NCBI GenBank assembly: GCA_007745835.1
Contig: CP036424.1
Coordinates: 2,193,001 to 2,257,000, forward strand
Source of the DNA: Planctomycetes bacterium MalM25
GTDB lineage: Bacteria > Planctomycetota > Planctomycetia > Pirellulales > Lacipirellulaceae
DNA: 64,000 bases
Direction of reading: 5' to 3'
Below the pieces are notes generated by a model, which searched no databases, was not told the DNA's origin, and was given only the letters and a program-made list of their open reading frames with translations. The position numbers and the translations under genes were made by a program. The first letter of the stretch is position 1. Each line of letters begins with the position of its first letter. Positions 26,732 to 36,065 of the stretch are shown one piece after another.

Positions 26732-28237
26732 ATGAAGCCGCTCTCCACAGGTCTCCTGGCGATCACCTTCTCGGGGGCCTCGCTCCTCGCCGCCGAGCCG
26801 CCGGCTATGAAGATGTCGACAGAGGTCCCGCCCGGGGTCGCCACGCCCGACACGCTCGAGACGCCGTTGGGCACGCTACGGTCGTTCGACGGCGTCCCCG
26901 ACGAAGCGACCAGCCGGCTGGTCTTCGATAACCTCGACTTCCAGCGCGCCACCCAGGCGTACCTATCGACGATCCAGATCGCGTCGATGGACGCGATGCG
27001 GAAGGGCCTGCTCGGCTTCGGTCCCGCCAACGAGACGGCGCTGCTGTTCGAAGAGCTGATGGATTCCAAGGCACTCTGGCTGACGCCGAACACCGTGTCG
27101 GTCTACATGGCGATGTGGCTCGAACTGGGTGACGAGCCGATGGTGATCGAGACCCCGCCCAACGTGCTGGGCCTTATCGACGGCGCCTGGTTCAAGTACG
27201 TAGCGGACTTTGGCAACGCCGGCCCCGACAAGGGCAAGGGGGGCAAGTTCCTGATCGTTCCGCCCGGCTACGAGGGCGAGATCCCCGAGGGGTACTTAGT
27301 CGCCCGCACTGAAACGCACGGCAACTGGGTCCTGTGGCGTGGCTTCCAGGTCGATGGATCCACAGCGCCGGCTGTCGAAGCAACGAAGAAGCGTTTCAAG
27401 GTCTATCCGCTCTCGCGCGTGGGAAACCCGCCGGCGATGAACTTTGTCGATGTCTCCGGGAAGTTCCACAACACGATCCACCGGATGGACTTCGGCTACT
27501 GGGAAGAGCTGAACTCGGTCATTCAGCGGGAACCGATCGACGCGCTCGACCCCGAGATCCTCGGGCTACTAGCGACGATCGGCATCGAGAAGGGCAAGCC
27601 GTTCGCCCCCGATGCGCGGATGAAGAAGATCCTCACCGACGCCGCGAACGTCGCCGCCGTCACCGCCCGGGCGCTGACCGCCCGCCCGCGGGACCAGCGG
27701 CTGTACGTCTATCCGGGCGAGCGGGTCTGGACGAACCCGTTTATCCAGGGACGTTATGACTTCCTGCTCGATGGCGTGCGGCTGATCGACTCGCGGATCT
27801 ACATGCACTTCTACGCCACCGGCATCACGCCGGCGATGGCGATCAAGAACGTCGGCAAGGGGTCGCAGTACCTGATCGCCTACCTCGACAACGAAGGCGT
27901 CCCGCTCGACGGCAGCAAGACCTACAAGATCCACCTGCCGCCGAACGTGCCCGCGAAGGACTTTTGGTCGTTCACGATCTACGACACCCAGACGCGCAGC
28001 ATGCTGCAGACCGACCAGCAATTTCCGGGGCTTGATAACAACCAGGAAGGGTTGAAGCAGAACGCCGACGGCTCTTACGACATCTACTTCGGGCCCACGC
28101 CGCCTGCGGGGATGGAGGGCAACTGGATCCAGTCGGTCCCCGAGAAGGGGTGGCACACGATCTTCCGCCTCTACGGGCCGCTCCAGTCGTTCTACGAGAA
28201 GACGTGGAAGCCAAGCGACCCGGAGCTCGTCGACTGA
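26732..28237 (+). CDS. DUF1254/DUF1214 exported protein
   Basis: A 501-residue exported protein. A signal peptide ends near LLAAE, then the DUF1254 domain (RATQAYLSTIQIASMDAMRK, WLTPNTVSVYMAMWLELGD) and the C-terminal DUF1214 domain (YMHFYATGITPAM; DFWSFTIYDTQTRSMLQTDQ) follow, ending with a GMEGNWIQSVP block. The pair occurs widely in soil and marine bacteria; the reaction is unknown, and beta-sandwich structures in the family suggest ligand binding or hydrolase activity. Length and domain order are normal. It is divergent from the ABC-F gene and followed by a 409-base gap, so probably monocistronic. Confidence 0.88.
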   Translation: MKPLSTGLLAITFSGASLLAAEPPAMKMSTEVPPGVATPDTLETPLGTLRSFDGVPDEATSRLVFDNLDFQRATQAYLSTIQIASMDAMRKGLLGFGPANETALLFEELMDSKALWLTPNTVSVYMAMWLELGDEPMVIETPPNVLGLIDGAWFKYVADFGNAGPDKGKGGKFLIVPPGYEGEIPEGYLVARTETHGNWVLWRGFQVDGSTAPAVEATKKRFKVYPLSRVGNPPAMNFVDVSGKFHNTIHRMDFGYWEELNSVIQREPIDALDPEILGLLATIGIEKGKPFAPDARMKKILTDAANVAAVTARALTARPRDQRLYVYPGERVWTNPFIQGRYDFLLDGVRLIDSRIYMHFYATGITPAMAIKNVGKGSQYLIAYLDNEGVPLDGSKTYKIHLPPNVPAKDFWSFTIYDTQTRSMLQTDQQFPGLDNNQEGLKQNADGSYDIYFGPTPPAGMEGNWIQSVPEKGWHTIFRLYGPLQSFYEKTWKPSDPELVD

Positions 28238-28646
28238 GGCGTCCACTCGATGCGCCCAGCGCCACCGACAGCCGCACCGGCCATGGGATGATGGCGGCGG
28301 TTTCTAGCTTCAAGGCGTCTTGTGCTCGGCCGGAGACCGCCAGAGCCTCGCTGGCTGGGCTGGTCGGACACGCCGAGTAGTTGATGACTAGCCGCCGGCC
28401 GGGTTAGCACCCATGCCAGGCCTCCCGCCTCCCCCTGGAGGGGGAGCCGCCCCCGCTGATTCGCCATCGTTGCCCCCGGGAAACTATTTCCCGGATTGTT
28501 CGGGTAACCGCCGGTTCTCAGGCGATTTATGCGCACACCCGAATTACTGTGCAATCTGAGGCATCGATGCGCACAGCGCGCTCCGTGAATGGCATGTGGC
28601 TAGGGCCTGTCCTGTAGGACGGGTTCATAAACAGAGGCAGGAGCTA
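28238..28646. other. 409-bp intergenic region with small hairpins
   Basis: No gene is seen. It holds a CCTCCC-type hairpin (7-bp stem 28429-28446, loop TGGA) of a kind repeated elsewhere in the window, and a perfect 8-bp stem CCGGGAAA/TTTCCCGG with a 3-base loop at 28476-28494. The regulatory region of the following PEP-CTERM gene probably lies in the last 120 bases. A ribosome binding site AGGAG is at 28639-28643. Confidence 0.5.
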
Positions 28647-29234
28647 ATGAACACGAGACTGAAGTCCCTACTTGGTACTGCGCTATGCGCAGCGTTAATC
28701 AGCAATGCGAACGCCGGCATGTTGGTCGGCAACAACGCGGGCGCTATGGGTGGCAACGACACCCTCGCGAAGGTCCTCGAAGAGATCGACGAGTACAACG
28801 CCGCGAACGACCCCGATCTGATCGACCCGACGGGCCTCTTCAAGAAGTCGGATGGTGACGCAGCGTTCGTTTTCAATCCGGCCAATGGGTTCGCCTTCTA
28901 CCAGGACGCCGCGGGCATGATCCCGGTCCTGACCGAGGGAGCACTGACCTCACTCTCGGTCGCTTACTTCGAGTACACCGGGACCGACGCGAATCTGCTG
29001 TATTACTCCGCGAAGGGGCCCAGCAAGTTCGGCTTTAGCCTCTTCACGTTCATGCCGGGCTTGAACCAGCTCGATCTGGTCGGCGCCTCGAACGAGATCT
29101 CGCACGTCTCGTTCTGGGAAGGCCCGCCCGGACTCGACCCGAACGGCGACCCGCTGATCCCCGAGCCTGGCAGCCTCTTGCTCACGGCTTGGGCTTGCTT
29201 AGCGCTTGCCGCGCAACGCCGGGCGCTCCGCTAA
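28647..29234 (+). CDS. PEP-CTERM protein of unknown function
   Basis: A 195-residue exported protein. The signal peptide ends at SNANA, the body has no motif I can name (central FEYTGTDANLLYYSAKGPSK; later SHVSFWEGPPG), and the end is IPEPGSLLL, a hydrophobic stretch and RRALR. There is no dockerin-like segment. The SHVSFWEGP motif recurs in many short PEP-CTERM proteins but has no assigned role. The ATG was chosen for the AGGAG upstream and the leader directly after it. Flanked by a long gap and an MFS gene, it seems to be its own transcription unit. Confidence 0.8.
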   Translation: MNTRLKSLLGTALCAALISNANAGMLVGNNAGAMGGNDTLAKVLEEIDEYNAANDPDLIDPTGLFKKSDGDAAFVFNPANGFAFYQDAAGMIPVLTEGALTSLSVAYFEYTGTDANLLYYSAKGPSKFGFSLFTFMPGLNQLDLVGASNEISHVSFWEGPPGLDPNGDPLIPEPGSLLLTAWACLALAAQRRALR

Positions 29235-29348
29235 CGAACTTCGTGGTGTAGGCGGCTGATAGGGTGGCGGGTATCGTGTCGCACAACGCGATCACGCCGA
29301 GCAGCCGTTCGGGGCGTGCGCAAGTCGCTCTTCACCCCGCGGACGCCG

Positions 29349-30680
29349 ATGCCTGCCAACAAGACGCTGCTGATCAGCGCCGTCACCGCCGCGCTCGGCG
29401 GGCTGCTCTTCGGTTTCGACACGGTTGTCATCTCGGGCGCCGAGCAGCGGATCGAGTCGTTGTGGGGGCTCAGCTCGCAGCTGCACGGCCTCGCTATGAG
29501 CGCGGCCCTGTGGGGGACCGTGCTCGGCTCGCTGATGGGCGCCTACCCGTCCGATCGCTTCGGGCGGAAACGGACGCTGCTGGCGATCGGCCTCTTGTAC
29601 TTCGTCTCGGCGGTCTGGTCCGCTCTGGCGGGCGACGTCTACTCGTTCATGGCGGCGCGGTTCCTCGGCGGGGTCGGCGTGGGCGTGTCGACCGTCGCCG
29701 CGCCGCTGTACATCACGGAGATCTCCCCGCCCGCGTTGCGGGGGCGGCTCACCGGGATGTTCCAGTTCAACATCGTCTTCGGCATTCTGCTGGCGTACCT
29801 GTCGAACTACCTGCTCAGCGGCCTCGGCGAGACCGCCTGGCGGTGGATGCTGGGCGTGGAGGCCCTCCCCGCGCTCGCCTACAGCGTGGCGTGCCTGTTC
29901 CTCCCCGAGAGCCCCCGTTGGCTGCTCACCGTCCGCGGCGATCGCGACTCGGCCGCCGAAGTCGCCCGGCGCGTCGGCCTGGCGGAATCCGAAGCGGACG
30001 CCGACGCTTTACTAGACCAGATCGACGCCGCCTCGCGTGCCGAGTCGCCGAACCAAAGGTTCTTCACGCGCGGCTTGAGCCGACCGATCTCGCTCGCCTT
30101 CTTGATCGCGGTGTTCAACCAACTCTCGGGCATCAACGCGGTGCTCTACTTCGCCCCACGCATCTTCGAGATGACCGGGCTCGGCCCCCAGTCGGCGTTC
30201 CAGCAGTCCATCTTCGTTGGGGTGACGAACCTCGTGTTCACCCTGGCGGGGCTCTGGCTGATCGACCGGCTCGGCCGTCGCACGCTGCTGGTGATCGGTT
30301 CGCTGGGCTACATCTTGTCGCTCGGGCTCTGCAGCTGGGCGTTCGCGACCGAGAGCTACCCGATCGTGCCTTACTGTCTCTTCGCCTTCATCGCCGCGCA
30401 CGCCATCGGCCAGGGCGCCGTGATCTGGGTCTTCATCTCGGAGGTCTTCCCCAACCGTCACCGTGCGGCGGGGGCGGCCCTCGGGTCGGGGACGCACTGG
30501 GTGCTCGCGGCGGTGATCACGCTCGTCTTCCCGACCGCGGTCACCAAGTTCCCGCCGAGCGTCGTCTTCGGCTTCTTCGCCACGATGATGGTCGTGCAGC
30601 TTGTCTGGGTCGCCACGAGGGTCCCGGAGACCAAGGGCGTACCGCTCGAAGAGTTGCAGCGGAGGCTCGGGACCGAGTAA
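29349..30680 (+). CDS. sugar porter family MFS transporter
   Basis: A 443-residue, 12-helix inner-membrane transporter of the sugar porter family, in which XylE, GalP and GLUT are members; most bacterial ones are sugar:H+ symporters. Signatures in order are GGLLFGFDTVVISGA, DRFGRKR, RFLGGVGVGVST, PESPRWLL, NQLSGINAVLYF, IDRLGRR and final VPETKG. QLSGINAVLYF in helix 7 is the sugar-binding block. A GTG 11 codons upstream is an alternative start. Which sugar is carried is not visible; xylose or another pentose would fit the GH10 cassette far downstream, but that is speculation. Confidence 0.93.
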   Translation: MPANKTLLISAVTAALGGLLFGFDTVVISGAEQRIESLWGLSSQLHGLAMSAALWGTVLGSLMGAYPSDRFGRKRTLLAIGLLYFVSAVWSALAGDVYSFMAARFLGGVGVGVSTVAAPLYITEISPPALRGRLTGMFQFNIVFGILLAYLSNYLLSGLGETAWRWMLGVEALPALAYSVACLFLPESPRWLLTVRGDRDSAAEVARRVGLAESEADADALLDQIDAASRAESPNQRFFTRGLSRPISLAFLIAVFNQLSGINAVLYFAPRIFEMTGLGPQSAFQQSIFVGVTNLVFTLAGLWLIDRLGRRTLLVIGSLGYILSLGLCSWAFATESYPIVPYCLFAFIAAHAIGQGAVIWVFISEVFPNRHRAAGAALGSGTHWVLAAVITLVFPTAVTKFPPSVVFGFFATMMVVQLVWVATRVPETKGVPLEELQRRLGTE

Positions 30681-30702
30681 GCGGCGCCGACTGAGCGAAC
30701 CG

Positions 30703-31998
30703 CTACGAAACGACGCCGACCGCCTTGTCGGCGATGTCCTTGCGGCACCAAGCGCCGCGCCAGCGGATCTGCTTCACCGCGGTGTAGGCCGCGAGCTTCG
30801 CGGCGGGGATCGTATCGCCCAGGGCGGTGACGCCCAGCACGCGGCCGCCGACGTTCACCACGTCGCCATCGATCGACGCCGTGCCGGCGTGGAAGACCTT
30901 CACGCCCGGCACCGCGTCGGCCTCGGCGAGGCCGGAGATGACGTGCCCCTTCTCGTACGAGCCGGGGTAGCCCTCGCTCGCCATCACGACGCAGACCGCG
31001 GGACGCGGGTCCCATTCGAGCGGCGGCGCCTCGTGCAGGCGGCCGTCGGCGGTCGCTTCGAGCAGGTCCAACAGGTCGGTCTTCAGCCGCATCAGCACCG
31101 GCTGGCACTCGGGGTCGCCGAAGCGGACGTTGTACTCCAGCACCTTCGGGCCCTGCTTCGTGAGCATCAGCCCGGCGTAGAGGACGCCCTTGAAGGGCCG
31201 GCGCTTCCGCTTCATGTGGTGCACCGTGGGGACGAGCACCTCTTCCTCGACCTGCCGGAGCAGCGCGTCGGTCACGATCGGCGCCGGGCTGTACGCGCCC
31301 ATGCCGCCCGTGTTTGGGCCGGTGTCGCCGTCGTGGGCCGGCTTGTGATCTTGGGCCGCGGGCAGCGCGACGATCGACTGCCCGTCGGTCAATGCGAGGA
31401 TCGAAGCCTCCTGACCGTGCAGCCGCTCTTCGATCAGGAGGCGGTTCCCCGCGGCGCCGAACTCCTTCGCGCCGGCGATCCGCTCGACTGCTTCGAGCGC
31501 TTCCTCCTTGGTGTCGCAGACGACGACCCCCTTGCCGGCGGCGAGGCCGTCGGCCTTCACGACCATGGGCTGGCTCTCACGCTCCTCGAGGAAGAGCCGC
31601 GCCTCCTCGGCCGTCTGGAACGTCTGGAAGTCGCCCGTCGGGATGTCGCCGTGGCGGAGCAGCTCCTTGCAGAAGACCTTGGAGCCCTCGAGCTCGGCGG
31701 CGGCCTGGCTGGGGCCGAACGCCTTCAAGCCCGAGTCCTCGAGCGCATCGACCAGGCCCGCGACCAGCGGCGCCTCGGGGCCGACGACCGTCAGGCCGAT
31801 CTCGTTCGCCTTCGCGAAGGCGACGACCCGCTCGGTATCGGTCGCGGAGAGATCGACGTTCTCGATCGGAAGCTCGGTCTCGCCCCCCGTGCCGGCGTTG
31901 CCCGGCGCGCAGAAGACGACCTCCGCCCGGGGGCTCTGGGCGAGTTTCCACGCGAGGGCGTGCTCGCGCCCGCCGCCGCCTACGACCAAGACCTTCAT
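30703..31998 (-). CDS. purD: phosphoribosylamine-glycine ligase
   Basis: A 431-residue ATP-grasp enzyme (GAR synthetase), second step of purine synthesis. The N-terminal domain begins MKVLVVGGGGREHALAWKLA, the ATP-grasp region includes VKADGLAAGKGVVVC, and GPNTGGMGAYSPAP and VLEYNVRFGDPECQ are the hallmark family motifs. Length is normal for a monofunctional enzyme. I start at MKVLVVG; five upstream codons (MRSEA) are possible. It is convergent with the sugar porter gene and divergent from the cupredoxin gene. Cytosolic. Confidence 0.97.
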   Translation of the reverse strand: MKVLVVGGGGREHALAWKLAQSPRAEVVFCAPGNAGTGGETELPIENVDLSATDTERVVAFAKANEIGLTVVGPEAPLVAGLVDALEDSGLKAFGPSQAAAELEGSKVFCKELLRHGDIPTGDFQTFQTAEEARLFLEERESQPMVVKADGLAAGKGVVVCDTKEEALEAVERIAGAKEFGAAGNRLLIEERLHGQEASILALTDGQSIVALPAAQDHKPAHDGDTGPNTGGMGAYSPAPIVTDALLRQVEEEVLVPTVHHMKRKRRPFKGVLYAGLMLTKQGPKVLEYNVRFGDPECQPVLMRLKTDLLDLLEATADGRLHEAPPLEWDPRPAVCVVMASEGYPGSYEKGHVISGLAEADAVPGVKVFHAGTASIDGDVVNVGGRVLGVTALGDTIPAAKLAAYTAVKQIRWRGAWCRKDIADKAVGVVS

Positions 31999-32090
31999 CG
32001 CTTCGCTCCGCATCGACTGTCAAAGAACTTCGGGGCGGCATTCTACCGCGTCCGGTTGAACAGCGGTACGAGGCGGGTAGGGTGAATGCC

Positions 32091-32879
32091 ATGAAAATGA
32101 CCGCAATCGGGCTTTGCCTCCTGCTCGCAGGGTCTACGCACGCTGCTAAACCAAAGTACGAGCCGGTCGACCCTACCGTCGTTGGACGGATGGTCGTGAA
32201 GGGCGCCGTCCCCACGCCCGAGCCCCTTGGCCCGGGCAAGGACGCCTGCTGCCAAGAGGCGAAGCCCCACGACCGGAGCCTGCTGGTGGGCCCCGAGGGG
32301 GGGCTCGCAAACGTCGTGGTCACCCTGGAAACCCGCCGGGGCGAACGCGAACCCAGGGACTTGCTTTCGCCCCTCGATCCGTCGACCGGTGAGCTGGCGG
32401 CTTATGTGCTCACCAACAAGGGCTGTGCATTCGAGCCCCGGGTCCTGGTGGTCCGTACCGGGTGCCCCCTGGTGCTCGCTAACGACGACCCGACCATGCA
32501 CAACGTGAACATCGACTTCGTCCGCAACCCGGGCGTGAACGTGGTCGTCGAGCCCGACGGCCGCCGCGAGATCGTCCTCAAGAAGACAGAACCCAAGCCG
32601 GTCCCGGTGCGGTGCAACGTGCACACGTTTATGGCGGGGTGGGTCGTGGTTCGTGACAACGTGACGACGGCGTCGGTCAGCAACAATAAGGGAGAGTTTC
32701 AGCTGTACTTCGATCCACGGGGCGAGTGGCGGCTGCGGTTCTGGCACGAGGGGAAGGCCCTGGAGGGCCTCCAGGTCGCCGGCTCGAAGACCGACCGCCG
32801 GGGAGACGTGCTGGTCACCGTGCCCGAGGAAGGAACGCTCGATCTGGGCAAGATCGTGATCCCGATCGAGCGGCTGTGA
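32091..32879 (+). CDS. exported cupredoxin-like copper protein
   Basis: A 262-residue exported protein. The leader is short (to about THA). The fold is cupredoxin-like with a full type 1 copper ligand set: His137 in DDPTMHNVNI, then Cys175, His178 and Met181 in CNVHTFMAGW. The N-terminal part contains a CC pair (DACCQEAKPHD), and the C-terminal half (about 190-262) looks like a transthyretin-type beta domain. It probably shuttles electrons in the periplasm. It precedes a di-heme cytochrome c, heme A synthase and heme O synthase on the same strand, so a terminal-oxidase electron-delivery role is a fair inference. Confidence 0.85.
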   Translation: MKMTAIGLCLLLAGSTHAAKPKYEPVDPTVVGRMVVKGAVPTPEPLGPGKDACCQEAKPHDRSLLVGPEGGLANVVVTLETRRGEREPRDLLSPLDPSTGELAAYVLTNKGCAFEPRVLVVRTGCPLVLANDDPTMHNVNIDFVRNPGVNVVVEPDGRREIVLKKTEPKPVPVRCNVHTFMAGWVVVRDNVTTASVSNNKGEFQLYFDPRGEWRLRFWHEGKALEGLQVAGSKTDRRGDVLVTVPEEGTLDLGKIVIPIERL

Positions 32880-32976
32880 CGAAACGCCGCGTCGGCGGGC
32901 TCTGCGTGGTGGCGCCCCTCCGCTTCGCGGTTGGGTAGGCTATGGGGTTTACCCTCCCTCCGCGGACCGCCGCACA

Positions 32977-34104
32977 GTGACCGACCGCCTCACAGCCTGC
33001 CGACGCCTCGCCATGTTGATGGCGGTGCTAGCGATTGGCTGCGGCGAACGCGAGACGCGTTTCACCCCGGACGAATTGTTACGCGCCCGCAACGGCCTGA
33101 CCGTCGAGCAAAGCGAGTCGATCGACGCCGCGCTGGTCGCTTGGTTCGGCACGCCGGACGAGCCCGCCTTGCCCGAGTCGCTGCCACGCCTCGCCGGGTG
33201 GCTCGACGCGGACGCCTTGAAGCAGGCGGCGGGGCCGGTTGTCAGCCACGAAGTCGGCGTGACCGAGGGGCTCTACCGCCGCCACTGCGCCCGCTGCCAC
33301 GGGGTGACGGGCGACGGCCGCGGGCCGACGGCGCGTTATCAATCGCCCCACCCGCGCGACTTCCGCCGGGGCGTCTTCAAGTGGAAGCGGACCGCCCGAG
33401 ACACGCCCCCCACCGCGGCCGACCTGCACGCCACGCTCGAGCGGGGCGTGCCCGGCACGGCGATGCCGTCGTTCCGGCTGCTGAGCGAGGATGAACGCGA
33501 CAAGCTCCGCCAGTACGTGCAGTACCTCGCCCTCCGCGGGCAGGCCGAGCGGGCGCTGGTCGACTACGTCGCCAACGAGTTGCCACTCGAAGAGGTGTTC
33601 GATCCGGCTGACGAGGCCTTCCTCGCCAGCTGGCTTCAGCCCCTCACCGACGAATGGATCGACGCCGCGCCAATTGCGGTCGATCCGCAGGCGGACTCGA
33701 TCGACCTGCAACTCGGTGAGACGCTCTACCACAGCGAGCGGACCGGCTGCTTTAAATGCCACGGGCCACAAGGGCAGGGGGGGGCGGTCGCCGGCAAGGA
33801 TTATGAGATCGACTACGACGTCTGGAACCGCGACCGGATCGTCCTCAAACCATCGGACGCCGTCCGGCGGTTGATTGAGAAAGACCTGCCGCTACGGCCC
33901 TCACGCCCGCGCAGACTCGTCGGCCGCACGCCGCACGGCGGATCGGCGCTGGCGGACTTCGTTCACCGCCTCGATCAGGGCGTCGCTGGCACGCCGATGC
34001 CGGCCCTCGGCGGCGCGGGCGCGACGTTCACGGAGAAAGAGATCGTCTCGCTCGCCGCGTACGCGCGTGAGCTGATGGCGGTCGAAGCGAAGGAGGTCGA
34101 ATGA
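32977..34104 (+). CDS. di-heme cytochrome c lipoprotein
   Basis: A 375-residue lipoprotein (lipobox LAIGC, Cys22) with two cytochrome c domains. The first heme site is CARCH (Cys104, Cys107, His108) with probable axial Met in GTAMPSF; the second is CFKCH (Cys258, Cys261, His262) with GTPMPALGG near the end. It starts with GTG; a later ATG would cut off the basic leader residues. The last codons overlap the heme A synthase start as ATGA, so the two are translationally coupled. It likely passes electrons to a cytochrome oxidase at the periplasmic face. Confidence 0.9.
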   Translation: MTDRLTACRRLAMLMAVLAIGCGERETRFTPDELLRARNGLTVEQSESIDAALVAWFGTPDEPALPESLPRLAGWLDADALKQAAGPVVSHEVGVTEGLYRRHCARCHGVTGDGRGPTARYQSPHPRDFRRGVFKWKRTARDTPPTAADLHATLERGVPGTAMPSFRLLSEDERDKLRQYVQYLALRGQAERALVDYVANELPLEEVFDPADEAFLASWLQPLTDEWIDAAPIAVDPQADSIDLQLGETLYHSERTGCFKCHGPQGQGGAVAGKDYEIDYDVWNRDRIVLKPSDAVRRLIEKDLPLRPSRPRRLVGRTPHGGSALADFVHRLDQGVAGTPMPALGGAGATFTEKEIVSLAAYARELMAVEAKEVE

Positions 34105-35111
34105 GCGAGACGCCCAACAGCACGACGACGGCTTCGCCTTGGCCCCACCGTTGGGCGTGGGTGCTCTGCTGCGCGACGTTCCCGCTCATCTGGGTCGGCG
34201 GACTCATCACGACGACCGACGCCGGCATGGCGGTCCCGGACTGGCCCGGCACTTACGGCTACAACCTCTTCCTCTACCCGTGGCGGACTTGGCTCTTCGG
34301 GCCGTGGGACCTGCTCGTCGAGCACGGACACCGGCTGTTCGCCTCGGGCGTGGGGCTGCTGACGATCGCTTTGCTGGTCGTCGTGTGGCGGAACGACCGG
34401 CGGCCGTGGCTCCGCCGGCTAGCGATCGCCGCCCTCGCGTTGGTCCTCTTCCAAGGCGTGCTCGGCGGGCTGCGTGTGGTGCTCAACGAGCGGCTGCTCG
34501 CGATGCTGCACGGAACGACGGGGCCGCTCTTCTTCGGGTTGACCGCGGCGATCGTCGCCGCCACCGCCAAGCCGCCAGCCGACGAGACGCCCCGGGCTAC
34601 GCGCTGGGTCTGGCTGCTGCCGATCCTGGCGTTCCTCCAGCTGTTCGCGGGCGCCTCGCTGCGGCATGCGCCCGAGGCGAGCTCGTTCAACACCTTCGCG
34701 GTGCACGTTCAGGCGCACCTGTGGGGCGCTCTGCTGGTGACGCTGGCCGTGCTCGCCACCGCCTGGATTACCTGGCGGCGGCCCGTGGGGCAGGTCAGGC
34801 GTTGGCTGGCGGCCCTGCTGTTGGGCGTGGTGCTGCTGCAAGTCTCCCTCGGCGTGGCGACCTGGATCACCAAATACCGCCTGCCCGAATGGGCCCAAAC
34901 GGGTTCGGCCGCCCACGCCTGGGAGACCGTCGCCGGGCCGGGTACGATAGGGCCCCCCACGGCGGGCGGCTGGAGCGAGACGCACCTCGTCACGGGGCAC
35001 AGCGCGACCGGCTCGTTGCTGCTGGCGCTCGCGGTCGCCCACGCGGTGACGGCGCGTCGAAGCCCCGCGACCCGACCAACCCCTCCCGCCCCCGCTACCG
35101 AATCCCCATGA
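34101..35111 (+). CDS. ctaA: heme A synthase (COX15/CtaA)
   Basis: A 336-residue integral membrane enzyme with about eight helices in two similar four-helix halves. It oxidises the C8 methyl of heme O to the formyl of heme A. Conserved heme-ligand histidines are seen in VEHGHRLFASG, MLHGTTGPLFF, VHVQAHLWGALL and VTGHSATGSLL. The block MAVPDWPGTYGYNLF is typical of COX15. It overlaps the cytochrome gene before it and the heme O synthase gene after it, each by ATGA. The pair implies an aa3- or caa3-type oxidase in the cell. Confidence 0.93.
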   Translation: MSETPNSTTTASPWPHRWAWVLCCATFPLIWVGGLITTTDAGMAVPDWPGTYGYNLFLYPWRTWLFGPWDLLVEHGHRLFASGVGLLTIALLVVVWRNDRRPWLRRLAIAALALVLFQGVLGGLRVVLNERLLAMLHGTTGPLFFGLTAAIVAATAKPPADETPRATRWVWLLPILAFLQLFAGASLRHAPEASSFNTFAVHVQAHLWGALLVTLAVLATAWITWRRPVGQVRRWLAALLLGVVLLQVSLGVATWITKYRLPEWAQTGSAAHAWETVAGPGTIGPPTAGGWSETHLVTGHSATGSLLLALAVAHAVTARRSPATRPTPPAPATESP

Positions 35112-36037
35112 ACCCAGGCGCCACCACTTTGCCGGCCGCCGCTGAGCGTACGAACCTGCTGTCGAAGCTCGGCGACTACGTCGAGCTGACGAAGCCGCGC
35201 ATCGTCGCGCTCGAACTGGTGGCGATCGCCGCCACGCTGCACATCGCCACCGCGTACGGCGCGCCGGGCACGCCCTGGAGCGCCTCGGTGCTGCTGTCGG
35301 TCGCCGTCGGCGCGAGCCTGGTCGCCGGCAGCGCGAACGCCCTGAACCAATGGATCGAGCGCGAGCGCGACGCGATCATGCCGCGCACCATGGGCCGCCC
35401 GCTCCCCGCCGGCAGGCTCACGCCGGACGAGGCGCTCTGGTTCGGGCTCATGACGCTGGCGCTCGGAATGGCCCTGCTGATCATGTTCTCCGGGCCGACG
35501 CCGGCGCTCGTGGCGTTCGCCACGTGGGTCGTCTACGTCGCGGTCTACACGCCGATGAAGACCCGCAGCTGGCTCAACACGGCGGTCGGCGCCGTGAGCG
35601 GCGCCATGCCGCTCTGGATCGGCTGGACCGCGGGTGGGGGTTCGCTGTACGACCCGCTTGGGCTGGCGATTGTCGCCGTGATGTACGTCTGGCAGTTCCC
35701 CCACTTCATGGCGATCGCTTGGCTCTGCAAGGACGACTACCAGCTCGCCGGCTACCAGATGTCGACCAGCCTCGACCCGTCGGGGCGGTGGGCCGGCCTG
35801 CAAGCGGTGATCGGCTCGGCGGTGCTGCTGCCGGTCAGCCTGGCGCCCCTCTTCCTGTCGCCCACGATCCAAGGCCTCGGCTACGCCGTCGCCGTCGCGC
35901 TGGCGGGCGTGGTGATGCTCCGCGCCTCGGCCCAGTTCCTCGCCCAGCGCGACAACCAGACCGCCCGCCGCCTGATGCGGGCGAGCCTGATCTACGTGCC
36001 GGTCTGGCTGCTCGCCCTCTGGCTCTGCGGCGCCTGA
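35108..36037 (+). CDS. ctaB: protoheme IX farnesyltransferase (heme O synthase)
   Basis: A 309-residue UbiA-family prenyltransferase with about nine membrane helices. It attaches farnesyl to heme B, giving heme O for CtaA. The start YVELTKPRIVALELV, the prenyl-diphosphate motif NALNQWIERERDAIMPRT with RPLP, and YTPMKTRSWLNTAVGAVSG are diagnostic. The second conserved block reads WQFPHFMAIAWLCKDDY. It is coupled to ctaA by a 4-base overlap, with a 28-base gap to the ABC ATPase gene. Confidence 0.95.
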   Translation: MNPGATTLPAAAERTNLLSKLGDYVELTKPRIVALELVAIAATLHIATAYGAPGTPWSASVLLSVAVGASLVAGSANALNQWIERERDAIMPRTMGRPLPAGRLTPDEALWFGLMTLALGMALLIMFSGPTPALVAFATWVVYVAVYTPMKTRSWLNTAVGAVSGAMPLWIGWTAGGGSLYDPLGLAIVAVMYVWQFPHFMAIAWLCKDDYQLAGYQMSTSLDPSGRWAGLQAVIGSAVLLPVSLAPLFLSPTIQGLGYAVAVALAGVVMLRASAQFLAQRDNQTARRLMRASLIYVPVWLLALWLCGA

Positions 36038-36065
36038 GCCCTCCGATTCTTAAGGCGTCCCCCGC

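Noticed and set aside
31314-32090. Long open frame opposite purD joined to the cupredoxin gene
   Set aside because: Very Arg-rich and antisense to purD; the true start is the ATG followed by a signal peptide.
34139-35107. Open frame running through ctaA into ctaB as one fusion
   Set aside because: The upstream part is an Arg/Ala-rich shadow of ctaA; ctaB starts at its ATGA overlap.
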